From Hydractinia symbiolongicarpus (Eukaryota; Cnidaria; Hydrozoa; Anthoathecata; Hydractiniidae), in assembly GCF_029227915.1 (NCBI RefSeq), contig NC_079888.1, positions 13,501,001-13,565,000 on the forward strand: a stretch of 64,000 nucleotides of DNA, in the 5' to 3' direction. Below the pieces are notes generated by a model. The model ran no database searches and was not told the origin of the DNA. It was given only the letters and a program-made list of their open reading frames with translations. Position 1 is the first letter of the stretch. Every line of letters starts with the position of its first letter. Made by a program: the position numbers and the translations under genes. Shown one piece after another: positions 1-11,508 of the stretch.

Positions 1-434
1 CGAAGAGGCTCAGCGAAACATTTTTGTTGTAGTGGAGCTAGGTACGAGGAACAAGACTACTCAAGTAGATGAAAGAAAAAATCAAGATTTTTGCTTATTT
101 GCGTTACGTTGCTAACGTCAAGGTAATTAACTTGTTATTCAGAGTTTTCTAGGGCTGTAGAAAAGTTATTTTACATCAAGGACACATGGCCCTAAGAGAA
201 AAATACAACTTTGAAGTGCTTTCAGTTTTTTTTAATCAGAAAATGACTTTTGAAGTAGGCATATTTTTCACAGTTTCACGATAACTATCAAATACGTATG
301 AAAGCTTCAATATCGTTTAACTAAGCCAATGTGGCATTACTGTGTTATAAATTTGCTAGAAACTGGTTAACATAAAATATTTATATATATACATGCTAGG
401 TAGGCGACAAAATACAGTCACATCCACTTAACAG
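1..434. other. AT-rich non-coding flank
   Basis: I see no convincing gene, RNA or repeat here. It lies 3' of the minus-strand RAG1-N-like gene and may contain its 3' UTR or further introns and exons. Confidence 0.4.
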
Positions 435-1617
435 CTAGTAGAAAATTTTAACATGTATTTCATCATCCGGTATAAATGAGTGATGAACTAATTGATTATT
501 TTTACTCAGTTCTGTTAACCGGTTTAATATATGACCTACAACATTGTAAAGGTATACCCAAGGCTTGGGATCTACAACAAGCTGCTTATTACTACTACTA
601 AATTTTCGAGTTAGAGGAGCTAGCTCAGCAACAAGCCCTTTCCCTATCCACTTGTCTGCAACCTGTCTTGTTGTTTTTTCAGATGCAAGTTTGATGTCAA
701 AAGTGGCAAGCCATCGGGAAATATTTCGCATAAGGTTCCATGGCAAATTCAAGGTGGCTTTCATGGCGGCAGCAGTCTCAGCTGGAATGGAGACATGATG
801 GATTTCTGCGATTATTTGTTTTCGCTGCTCCTTGTCACATTTTTTCATGATCGCAGCTGTTTGTTTCACAAATGCATCATTTGAATTTCCTGAAATCATG
901 TTGATTATATTTTTAGCTGTTTTGCTCCGATCAGATAAGCTTCTTTTACTACTTTCATTTGATAACTTTCTTGGCATGCTGATCGGTGTAACCGTTATTG
1001 GCTAAAATAAAGAAATGTTTTTTATTTTTAGTCTTTGTTAGATATATAATATATATATATATAGTAGAAATATGAATAATTTTCAGGTAAATGCAGAAAA
1101 ATATGTATATTCTAAATGTTTATTTATATACCTGTGGTCCTTTTGTAGCAAATTGAATTGTTTGATTCGGTAGTTTTGACTGTTTAATTTTGATACCAAC
1201 CAAATGTGTCATGCATTTTTCAATAATTGTCGGTACAGGCTTAGACGGACTTAGCTTTAAAATGTCGTTGGGTGTCATCAATTCTGGCTCAATGGTTTTT
1301 TTCGGCCTTCCACCTTTTTTAGATTTTATAGGCCGTCCCCCTTTAGATTTAATTTTCGAGAAATTTGATGCACTGCCTTCTTTCCATCTTACTGGGCATT
1401 TTGATGTTTTTGTGCCCCGCAAATTACAATTTTGCATTGTGCAGTAACATTTATTACAAAATTTTGGTGGATGTATTTTGTTTACATCTTGCTCAAAGTC
1501 CTCCTGAAATGCTGACTGAAGGCCAGAAAGGTTTTCCTTTACAAGATAGGAAACTCTTCCATTCAAAATATTTCCACATATGCGACAAAGTTTGGTTAGA
1601 TCTGTATGTTCTGCCAT
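435..1617 (-). CDS. RAG1 N-terminus-like zinc-binding protein, two exons
   Basis: The gene has two minus-strand exons, 1617-1132 and 1001-435. The 130-bp intron (1131-1002) has GT/AG borders and phase 0, so reading continues straight from KGPQ into PITVTPIS. Exon 1 shows CRICG (Cys11, Cys14), then His49, Cys54 and Cys57 in HPPKFCNKC, and a basic AT-hook-like stretch (about residues 93-107, GGRPIK and GGRPKK). This Cys/His arrangement followed by a Trp-containing segment is the pattern of the N-terminal zinc-dimerisation region of RAG1 and of N-RAG-type invertebrate genes and transposons. The second exon (about 190 residues) is basic and helical in composition; I recognise no domain in it. No DDE catalytic core is visible, so the gene is either an N-RAG gene without transposase or the 5' part of something longer. 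The stop at 435 could instead lie beyond an unrecognised donor site. No terminal repeats flank it. A role in DNA binding or dimerisation is inferred from family resemblance only. Confidence 0.55.
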
Positions 1618-2150
1618 TCTATAGCTATAATTATTCTAAAAAATAATATTATGTAACCAGTTTAATCGTTGCCTTTCCAATTATATTTTTTAACTTAGTC
1701 AAAAGCTTTTTGCAAACATAAAGTTTCACATTTCATGACCATAAGCTTTTTTTCCTGTCTGTGCCACCATTTTAAAAATTTGAATTTTGTTCAACTTTGA
1801 TGACAAATATTTTTCAGAAAAAAACTGAAAGCAGTATGGAACTTTAAAAAATAGAAAGTATAATCCTTGGGCTTTCGTAACATATAAGTTTGATTAGGTG
1901 AAAAACTCTATATAACGTTATAGCCGACCTGTTAGCTAGGTCACTTTTTGACTCGACATTTACCGTCTCGTCTTATTTACGTTTGTTGCGCTTGGAAACG
2001 ACAACAAAATTGTTTTTTGATTTTTTCCACAGCATCTGAAGACCTTAGATGCTAGTTAAATAGATTTACATAAGGCCACGCGAGAGTAAAATTTCTGTTA
2101 TCGACATTAGAAGTTGTGCCTTTATCAGCAACTTTGTTACAAAATTTTGG
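1618..2150. other. Non-coding, promoter side of RAG1-N-like gene
   Basis: No gene is recognised. The region lies immediately upstream of the minus-strand start codon and would hold its promoter. Confidence 0.3.
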
Positions 2151-2154
2151 AAGC

Positions 2155-2280
2155 TCGCCCCAGACTCCCGGCAAATGCGCTTAAATTCCATTGTACGGCC
2201 GTTTGAATCACCCGTGCTTTATTTACCCCCCCCCCCCCCACACGAAGCCTCTGGGGGGCTAAAAAGAGGAATTACGGTAT
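2155..2280. repeat. Possible ACGGTAT-ended dispersed repeat with C tract
   Basis: A GC-richer block with a run of about 14 C (2227-2240) ends in ATTACGGTAT at about 2271-2280. Similar ACGGTAT endings close three other repeats in the window, near 2670, 40245 and 57380. It may be a diverged member of that family. Confidence 0.3.
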
Positions 2281-2303
2281 TACAGTATTTTATGTTTTAA
2301 ACA

Positions 2304-2445
2304 TCTATATTATATTGCCCGTATACGTCCGTCCGTCCGTCCGTCACGCAAGATGGTAGCTTAGCTGTACAACAGCGAGAAGCACGCAATATGCGGTATA
2401 AAAAGGACAGGCGAACCCGTGGATTTTCCACGGGCTAACGACTAG
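2304..2445 (+). mobile_element. Minimal non-autonomous Helitron-like element (142 bp)
   Basis: The element starts with TC (TCTATATTATATTGCCC) directly after an A at 2303. It contains a GTCC tandem run and ends with the hairpin CCCGTGGA-TTT-TCCACGGG (2417-2434), followed by CTAACGA and the terminal CTAG (2442-2445), with T at 2446. A 5' TC, a 3' hairpin about 10 bases before CTRR, and insertion between A and T without target duplication are the hallmarks of Helitrons. There is no coding capacity, so it would depend on a Rep/helicase supplied in trans. Confidence 0.7.
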
Positions 2446-2554
2446 TCTTTTCTATATTACCTGAATAGGGAATTTCCTATACAATCCTTTCTTTCTTTCG
2501 TTTTAACTCCAAAGTTGAAAACTGTTCTTTTATTTTCATCGATTATCAAATTAG

Positions 2555-2680
2555 AAAAAATTTATAAGCGCCCAGCATTTTTGAGCGCTATCTTCGATTA
2601 AGCGCCCATGCAAAAAAATTCACAAATTTAATAAATAAGCTCCCAGGGCGCTTGTTTGGATCATTTACGGTATATACTCA
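2555..2680. repeat. Dispersed GCGC-rich repeat ending in TTTACGGTAT
   Basis: It contains TAAGCGCCC, an inverted GGGCGCTT and the ending ATCATTTACGGTATA. Related sequences occur at 40140-40250 and 57300-57382, each ending in ACGGTAT. This looks like a short dispersed repeat or MITE family; its ends are not defined. Confidence 0.4.
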
Positions 2681-2709
2681 ATTAATGTAAACTTATTAAA
2701 CATATTATT

Positions 2710-5425
2710 GCGCCCCGCCGAAGGGGCGCACATTTAGTGGACCGCGGGTGTATAGTGTTTGTTGCGCCCCGCCGAAGGGGCGCACATTTAGTGGACCGCG
2801 GGTATATAGTGTTTGTTTTATGTATGGGAGAAGTTTTTTTCTTACTCTCAACTTCGCGGGGGAACTTCGGCTCGAACATCCAACCTAGGTTTGACATAAC
2901 ACAACCTGTGTGTTTGGTACCATCAAGACAAAAATAACACTGATCGAGCAAAACTTATCTTGTCTCGGTTTCTTTGTTGTCTCTGAAGATTTGACTGCCA
3001 TAAAAAATATTAATCGAGATTCTTTTGTTATGTTAATTTAAAGCTTTGTAATATTGTCTCGTTTAATATGCTTAAATGTCACTGCAGCCCACGTGAATTT
3101 ATCTTCAAGAAAAGGTTTGTTTTTCTTTGTCCAAGTTGTTTCGAAACTTGTTAACAGTAAGTAGAAGGATTACTTATATTTTATATGAAATTAAACTCAG
3201 AACGGTTTATGGCGATGATCCAAAGGCCGCAATTTATAAATGCATCACAATTTAAAGTCAATCAAGAACAGAACATTCCGTGTATAGCCATGACTAAAAC
3301 TGCTTGCATTTTGTTGGTCTTCCCTTCCCGATGGTCTGGCTTGTCGTAATAGCTTTAATGATGTAGCTAGGGAGCTAAATACTTATTTTTAAATTCTTGC
3401 ATTTTATAAGTTAATAGTCGTAAAACTACTCTCACTTGTACTACAGCTATCAAGCTAGAACTGCACAAAATAGTGCTTTCATTAGAGTCCCTTTTTTCAG
3501 AAGCAACAAAAAACTTTTATCCTGCCCTGTGTAATTTTATCAACGAGGGTGCTGATAAGCCACATACACCGTAAAAAGTATAGGCGTTTTGGGTGAGTAA
3601 AATAACTTCTAAAGGAACCTTTGTGAGGCTGCTATCATGTATTCTTGCGGTCAGAATGTTCTCCTTCGTTGCTATCCGATGGAGAACAAAGTGGACTTTT
3701 CACGGTCAAACCTACAAAGTAGCAACCTTACTTAAACAGAATTTACAAGTAAAACGTCGTTAAAATGTCGCAAAATGGCAAAAATTAAGCAGTATCTAAA
3801 ACATATTAAAGATTTGACTAAAAAAAAAAGAATTCCTTGAAAAATCCAGTATTGTATTTATGAAGATTTCACCACAAAAACATTAATTACGGCATTTGTA
3901 CCCCATTTCATAATGGCTGCCCGTGATTGGTTGACACGAATCAGACCGCAAGAATATATATAAAAAAGATATTTGTTGAATCATGAAAAAATATTGTTGT
4001 TCATTGCACGGAACAGTCAAGTTGAACTGATAAATTAACCAATAACATAACATAGTTAGCCCTTGCAGTACATACCCACAGTATGTTACAGGTTTCTTTG
4101 TTTTCTTCCCTTTTTTATGTTTTTTCTTGAAATTATAAATGATGTTGTTGATTTATCAAATCTGACAAATTTATTGAGTGTCTACCCTTTTTTGTATCAA
4201 CTTGTTCAATTCAATTCGAAAACAATGACCAATCAATTTCCTCGATAATAAACAATCAAATTTGTAAAATTCAATAAATCGATTTCAACAAAATAAGTCC
4301 TGTATTGTCCACAGGTTTGAAAATCTTGTATCGCCTGCTTAATATTATACTTGTTTAACAATGATATCAAAGCCAGCTTGACTAAATTTATATATATATT
4401 TTTATTTATATAGTATACCTTTTGTGTATCACATGGCATTGATTTGTATCTTTTTAATAAATTCTAACTTTAAATCAGATAAGTAGACAATAATTAAACA
4501 ACCTAGTATTAATTCAGTTCTGGTAAAATTGTATTCTTCTTTCTCAATTTTAAATATACTTTCTTTTTCAGATCATTTGTTATGAAACCATGCACCATCA
4601 GCATTTTCGAAAAATCTTCAACGAGAGAAATTTTTAAGGATTTTATTGGTAACTTAACAGAGTAATAATTCATTGAAATTGAAATTGTTCAGAAGTTATT
4701 ATATATATTCGAATCGTGAAGTTCATACATAGCAATCCTGCATCCTGGAATTTTCGAGATCAGTTATAAAAAAATCCAGTTAAAGTTTTAACTATTGTTT
4801 TAGAATATATACTATATATATGTAAAAAAAAATTATTTTTTATTTATCAAGTTGTATTTTACGTTAATTACAATAATAATTGAGAATTAGGATACTTATG
4901 ATGTGTTTATATACCCCATTGTTCTCCGTTTTAAAGTCTACTTCAAATTTCAGAATCTTTTAGGCTAATGACGGAAATCTTCAAGTCGCAGGGCTTCTTA
5001 TTTAAAAATTTTCCCCTGGGCAATAAGCTTATTCACAAGCCTCTATGCAATTCCGTACTGCATTTCTATCATATTCGTCATATTTGGCGGAAAATGTTTC
5101 AGCAGAATAGCTTTCAGACACAATTTGTTATTACAGCACAAGAATTTTTGGAGATTTGATAAGTCAAAAATGTATGCGTAAGTCTTTTGAACGAATTTTA
5201 ACCAAAAATCAAAAGCAATGATTACGTGAAATTACACAACAAGAAGGCTAGAGGCGTTTAAAGTGTACATATATTTAATCAAGATCTAACTTTATAGATA
5301 GAGCCTTAGCCAAATGTAAAAATAACGAAAATAATAAGTTCTAACACTGCAGTTTTTATAGATTCCACCATTTTCCATTTTAATTTTAAATCCCGTTCTA
5401 AATTTGAATGTTTGAAATCGTTATT
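2710..5425. repeat. Array unit 1
   Basis: The unit begins with two copies of a 54-bp start block (2710 and 2764). It carries no insertions and is one of the two closest to an ancestral empty form. It serves as the empty site for the insertions found in units 3, 4 and 5. Confidence 0.7.
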
Positions 5426-8163
5426 GCGCCCCACCGAAGGGGCGCACATTTAGTGGACCGCGGGTATATAGTGTTTGTGTTGTGTATGGCAAAAAAATTT
5501 TCCACTCTTTACTTCGCGGGGGAACTTCGGCTCGAACATCCAACCTAGGTTTGATATAACACAACCTGTGTGTTTGGTACCATCAAGACAAAAATAACAC
5601 TGATCGAGCAAAACTTATCTTGTCTCGGTTTCTTTGTTGTCTCTGAAGATTTGACTGCCATAAAAAATATTAATCGAGATTCTTTTGTTATGTTAATTTA
5701 AAGCTTTGTAATATTGTCTCGTTTAATATGCTTAAATGTCACTGCAGCCCACGTGAATTTATCTTCAAGAAAAGGTTTGTTTTTCTTTGTCCAAGTTGTT
5801 TTGAAACTTGTTAACAGTAAGTAGAAGGATTACTTATATTTTATATGAAAACTCAGAACGGTTTATGGCGTTGATCCAAAGGCCGCAATTTATAAATGCA
5901 TCACAATTTAAAGTCAATCAAGAACAGAACATTCCGTGTATGGCCATGACTAAAACTGCTTGCATTTTATTGGTCTTCCCTTCCCGATGGTCTGGCTTGT
6001 CGTAATAGCTTTAATGATGTAGCTAGGGAGCTAAATACTTATTTTTAAATTCTTGCATTTTATAAGTTAATAGTCGTAAAACTACTCTCACTTGTACTAC
6101 AGCTATCAAGCTAGAACTGCACAAAATAGTGCTTTCATTAGAGTCCCTTTTTTCAGAAGCAACAAAAAACTTTTATCCTGCCCTGTGTAATTTTATCAAC
6201 GAGGGTGCTGATAAGCCACATACACCGTAAAAAGTATAGGCGTTTTGGGTGAGTAAAATAACTTCTAAAGGAACCTTTGTGAGGCTGCTATCATGTATTC
6301 TTGCGGTCAGAATGTTCTCCTTCGTTGCTATCCGATGGAGAACAAAGTGGACTTTTCACGGTCAAACCTTCAAAGTAGCAACCTTACTTAAACAGAATTT
6401 ACAAGTAAAACGTCGTTAAAATGTCGCAAAATGGCAAAAATTAAGCAGTATCTAAAACATATTAAAGATTTGACTAAAAAAAAAAGAATTCCTTGAAAAA
6501 TCCAGTATTGTATTTATGAAGATTTCACCACAAAAACATTAATTACGGCATTTGTACCCCATTTCATAATGGCTGCCCGTGATTGGTTGACACGAATCCG
6601 ACCGCAAGAATATATATAAAAAGATATTTGTTGAATCCTGAAAAAATATTGTTGTTCATTGCACGGAACAGTCAAGTTGAACTGATAAATTAACCAATAA
6701 CATAACATAGTTAGCCCTCGCAGTACAACTAGACGCTACCCACAGTATGTTACAGGTTTCTTTGTTTTCTTCCCTTTTTTATGTTTTTTCTTGAAATTAT
6801 AAATGATGTTGTTGATTTATCAAATCTGACAAATTTATTAATGAGTGTCTACCCTTTTTTGTATCAACTTGTTCAATTCAATTCGAAAACAATGACCAAT
6901 CAATTTCCTCGATAATAAACAATCAAATTTGTAAAATTCAATAAATCGATTTCAACAAAATAAGTCCTGTATTGTCCACAGGTTTGAAAATCTTGTATCG
7001 CCTGCTTAATATTATACTTGTTTAACAATGATATCAAAGCCAGCTTGACTAAATTTATATATATATTTTTATTTATATAGTATACCTTTTGTGTATCACA
7101 TGGCATTGATTTGTATCTTTTTAATAAATTCTAACTTTAAATCAGATAAGTAGACAATAATTAAACAACCTAGTATTAATTCAGTTCTGGTAAAATTGTA
7201 TTCTTCTTTCTCAATTTTAAATATACTTTAGATCATTTGTTATGAAACCATGCACCATCAGCAGTTTCGAAAAATCTTCAACGAGAGAAATTTTTAAGGA
7301 TTTTATTGGTAACTTAACAGAGTAATAATTCATTGAAATTGAAATTGTTCAGAAGTTATTATATATATTCGAATCGTGAAGTTCATACATAGCAATCCTG
7401 CATCCTGGAATTTTCGAGATCAGTTATAAAAAAATCCAGTTAAAGTTTTAACTATTGTTTTAGAATATATACTATATATATGTAAAAAAAAATTATTTTT
7501 TATTTATCAAGTTGTATTTTACGCAATAATAATTGAGAATTAGGATACTTATGATGTGTTTATATACCCCATTGTTCTCCGTTTTAAAGTCTACTTCAAA
7601 TTTCAGAATCTTTTAGGCTAATGACGGAAATCTTCAAGTCGCAGGGCTTCTTATTTAAAAAATTTTCCCCTGGGCAATAAGCTCATTCACAAGCCTCTAT
7701 GCAATTCCGTACTGCATTTCTATCATATTCGTCATATTTGGCGGAAAATGTTTCAGCAGAATAGCTTTCAGACACAATTTGTTATTACAGCACAAGAATT
7801 TTTGGAGATTTGATAAGTCAAAAATGTATGCGTAAGTCTTTTGAACGAATTTTAACCAAAAATCAAAAGCAATGATTACGTGAAATTACACAACAAGAAG
7901 GCTAGAGGCGTTTAAAGTGTACATATATTTAATCAAGATCTAACTTTATAGATAGAGCCTTAGCCAAATGTGAAAATAACGAAAATAATAAGTTCTAACA
8001 CTGCAGTTTTTATAGATTTCAAACGTCCACCATTTTCCATTTTAATTTTAAATCCCGTTCTAAATTTGAATGTTTGAAATCGTTATTAGTAATTCGGGGC
8101 GCATTAGTGGTAACTATGGCTAGTTAGTAATTCGGGGCGCATTAGTGGTAACTATGGCTAGTT
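5426..8163. repeat. Array unit 2
   Basis: About 2,738 bp, closely similar to unit 1. It ends with two tandem copies of the 38-bp GGGGCGCATTAGTGG block just before unit 3. Confidence 0.7.
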
Positions 8164-11100
8164 GCGCCCCACCGAAGGGGCGCACATTTAGTGGACCGCG
8201 GGTATATAGTGTTTGTGTTGTGTATGGCAAAAAAATTTTCCACTCTTTACTTCGCGGGGGACTTCTGCTCGGTCATCCAACCCGGATCTGATATAACACA
8301 ACCAGTGTGTTTGGTACCACCAAGACAAAAAAAACACCCATCGAGCAAAACTTTTTTTGTCTTGGTGTCCTTGTTGTCTCTAAAGATTTGAATGCGATAA
8401 AAAATGTTAATCGAGATTCTTTTGTTATGTTAATATGAAGCTTTGTAATATGGAGCTTTGTTTGTCTCGTTTAATGTGCTTAAATGTCGCTGCAGCCCAC
8501 GTGAATTTGTTCTGCCCGGATAATGAACATTGGCCTGATTAAGTACGGCAGCTTGCACCGATTAAGAACAGGGCAGAAAATACATAATCAGGGCAACATA
8601 ATCAGGACAGGCCGGCTTATTACTCAAAAAATATTATTTGGCACTTATAAAAGAAGGGACATATAATCAGGGCAGGCCAGTTTATATACGACAGTGTAAT
8701 ATTATTTCTCATTTTTTATAGAACGAACATAATCGGGGAAGGCCGGCTTATGTATGACAGTCAAATATTATTCCAGACTTATAGAACAAATATAATCGGG
8801 GCCGACCGCTTTTATATCATTCGTCATCACTTCTGACAAGCGAATAGCCCTGGTGGCAAAGTTGTTGTTGCTCTCAAATGAAACGAAATTTCGCGGCAAA
8901 TACTAAATTTTGGGATTCGCAAGTTTAATAACTTTTCACCAAACTTAATTCCCTCAAAAAGAATAATTTAGGTTCCGTGAAATTTTGTTACTTCAAAGTA
9001 TATTATGCTGAAATGTATTTACTACAAGATTAGTTTTAAACTAAGAATTACGTCGAGACTTTTTCTTCCGCCATCTCTAGTTTTTAGGGGTGTTCTATCT
9101 TCCAGAGAATGTTTAATTCACAAAAGTTCGAAGAAAATGCCAATCACAGCCTGCCTGGCCAGCCATTATATCAGCGTTCATAATCCGGTCACCACTACAT
9201 AACCAGTGCAAAAAAAACATAATCGGATCATGTGTACATAATCCGGCTGTCCCGGTTGTAAACAGGCCGTTTTCGCAATCTGGGCAGAACAAATTTAGCT
9301 TCAAGAAAAGATTTGTTTTTGTGTGAGATACGTTGTTTCCAAACCTGTTAACAATAAGTAAGTAGAAGGATTATACTTATGTCTTATATGAAATTAAACT
9401 CAGAACGGATCCTGGCGTTGATCCAAACGCCGCATTTTATGAATGCATCACAATTTAAAGTCAATCAAGAACAGAACATTCCGTGTATGGCCATGACTAA
9501 AACTGCTTGCATTTTGTTGGTCTTCCCTTCCCGATGGTCTGGCTTGTCGTAATAGCTTTAATGATGTAGCTAGGGAGCTAAATACTTATTTTTAAATTCT
9601 TGCATTTTATAAGTTAATAGTCGTAAAACTACTCTCACTTGTACTACAGCTATCAAGCTAGAACTGCACAAAATAGTGCTTTCATTAGAGTCCCTTTTTT
9701 CAGAAGCAACAAAAAACTTTTATCCTGCCCTGTGTAATTTTATCAACGAGGGTGCTGATAAGCCACATACACCGTAAAAAGTATAGGCGTTTTTGGTGAG
9801 TAAAATAACTTCTAAAGGAACCTTTGTGAGGCTGCTATCATGTATTCTTGCGGTCAGAATGTTCTCCTTCGTTGCTATCCGATGGAGAACAAAGTGGACT
9901 TTTCACGGTCAAACCTTCAAAGTAGCAACCTTACTTAAACAGAATTTACATGTAAAACGTCGTTAAAATGTCGCAAAATGGCAAAAATTAAGCAGTATCT
10001 AAAACATATTAAAGATTTGACTAAAAAAAAAAGAATTCCTTGAAAAATCCAGTATTGTATTTATGAAGATTTCACCACAAAAACATTAATTACGGCATTT
10101 GTACCCCATTTCATAATGGCTGCCCGTGATTGGTTGACACGAATCAGACCGCAAGAATATATATAAAAAGATATTTGTTGAATCATGAAAAAATATTGTT
10201 GTTCATTGCACGGAACAGTCAAGTTGAACTAATAAATTAACCAATAACATAACATAGTTAGCCCTTGCAGTACAACTAGACGCTACCCACAGTATGTTAC
10301 AGGTTTCTTTGTTTTCTTCCCTTTTTTATGTTTTTTCTTGAAATTATAAATGATGTTGTTGATTTATCAAATCTGACAAATTTATTAATTGAGTGTCTAC
10401 CCTTTTTTGTATCAACTTGTTCAATTCAATTCGAAAACAATGACCAATCAATTTCCTCGATAATAAACAAACAAATTTGTAAAATTCAATAAATTGATTT
10501 CAACAAAATAAGTCCTGTATTGTCCACAGGTTTGAAAATCTTGTATCGCCTGCTCAATATTATACTTGTTTAACAATGATATCAAAGCCAGCTTGACTAA
10601 ATTTATATATATATTTTTATTTATATAGTATACCTTTTGTGTATCACATGGCATTGATTTGTATCTTTTTAATAAATTCTAACTTTAAATCAGATAAGTA
10701 GACAATAATTAAACAACCTAGTATTAATTCAGTTCTGGTAAAATTGTATTCTTCTTTCTCAATTTTAAATATACTTTCTTTTTCAGATCATTTGTTATGA
10801 AACCATGCACCATCAGCAGTTTCGAAAAATCTTCAACGAGAGAAATTTTTAAGGATTTTATTGGTAACTTAACAGAGTAATAATTCATTGAAATTGAAAT
10901 TGTTCAGAAGTTATTATATATATTCGAATCGTGAAGTTCATACATAGCAATCCTGCATCCTGGAATTTTCGAGATCAGTTATAAAAAAATCCAGTTAAAG
11001 TTTTAACTATTGTTTTAGAATATATACTATATATATGTAAAAAAAAAATTATTTTTTATTTATCAAGTTGTATTTTACGCAATAATAATTGAGAATTAGG

Positions 11101-11508
11101 ATACTTATGATGTGTTTATATACCCCATTGTTCTCCGTTTTAAAGTCTACTTCAAATTTCAGAATCTTTTAGGCTAAGGACGGAAATCTTCAAGTCGCAG
11201 GGCTTCTTATTTAAAAATTTTCCCCTGGGCAATAAGCTTATTCACAAGCCTCTATGCAATTCCGTACTGCATTTCTGTCATATTTGGCGGAAAATGTTTC
11301 AGCAGAATAGCTTTCAGACACAATTTGTTATTACAGCACAAGAATTTTTGGAGATTTGATAAGTCAAAAATGTATGCGTAAGTCTTTTGAACGAATTTTA
11401 ACCAAAAATCAAAAGCAATGATTAAGTGAAATTACACAACAAGAAGGCTAGAGGCGTTTAAAGTGTACATATATTTAATCAAGATCTAACTTTATAGATA
11501 GAGCCTTA
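8164..11508. repeat. Array unit 3 (first copy of 3,341-bp duplication)
   Basis: It resembles units 1 and 2 but carries a 784-bp insertion (8508-9291). It stops early at GAGCCTTA (11501-11508), where it joins CCCACCGAAGG of the next unit. That junction defines a tandem duplication of 8168-11508. Confidence 0.75.
8508..9291. mobile_element. 784-bp MITE-like insertion with ATAATC repeats (copy 1)
   Basis: Units 1, 2 and 5 read GTGAATTTATCTTC here, while this unit is interrupted. The insert has short terminal inverted repeats, TGTTCTGCCC at the left and GGGCAGAACA at the right, flanked by AATT(T) on both sides (8504 and 9292). Inside, ATAATC(A/G)GGGCA and GGCCGGCTTAT-like motifs recur at least seven times. 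No transposase is visible. A short-TSD DNA transposon derivative is likely, but I cannot name the superfamily. Confidence 0.7.

Noticed and set aside
2737-2937. Short ORF spanning the GCGCCCC block, with relatives at 8191 and 11532
   Set aside because: The open frame comes from the tandem 54-bp block, and its versions in other units are frameshifted relative to each other.
4233-4439. Recurring 68-codon minus ORF in the array units (also near 6900, 10448, 13789 and 19323)
   Set aside because: It recurs only because the repeat unit is copied. There is no family resemblance, and composition matches the AT-rich unit.
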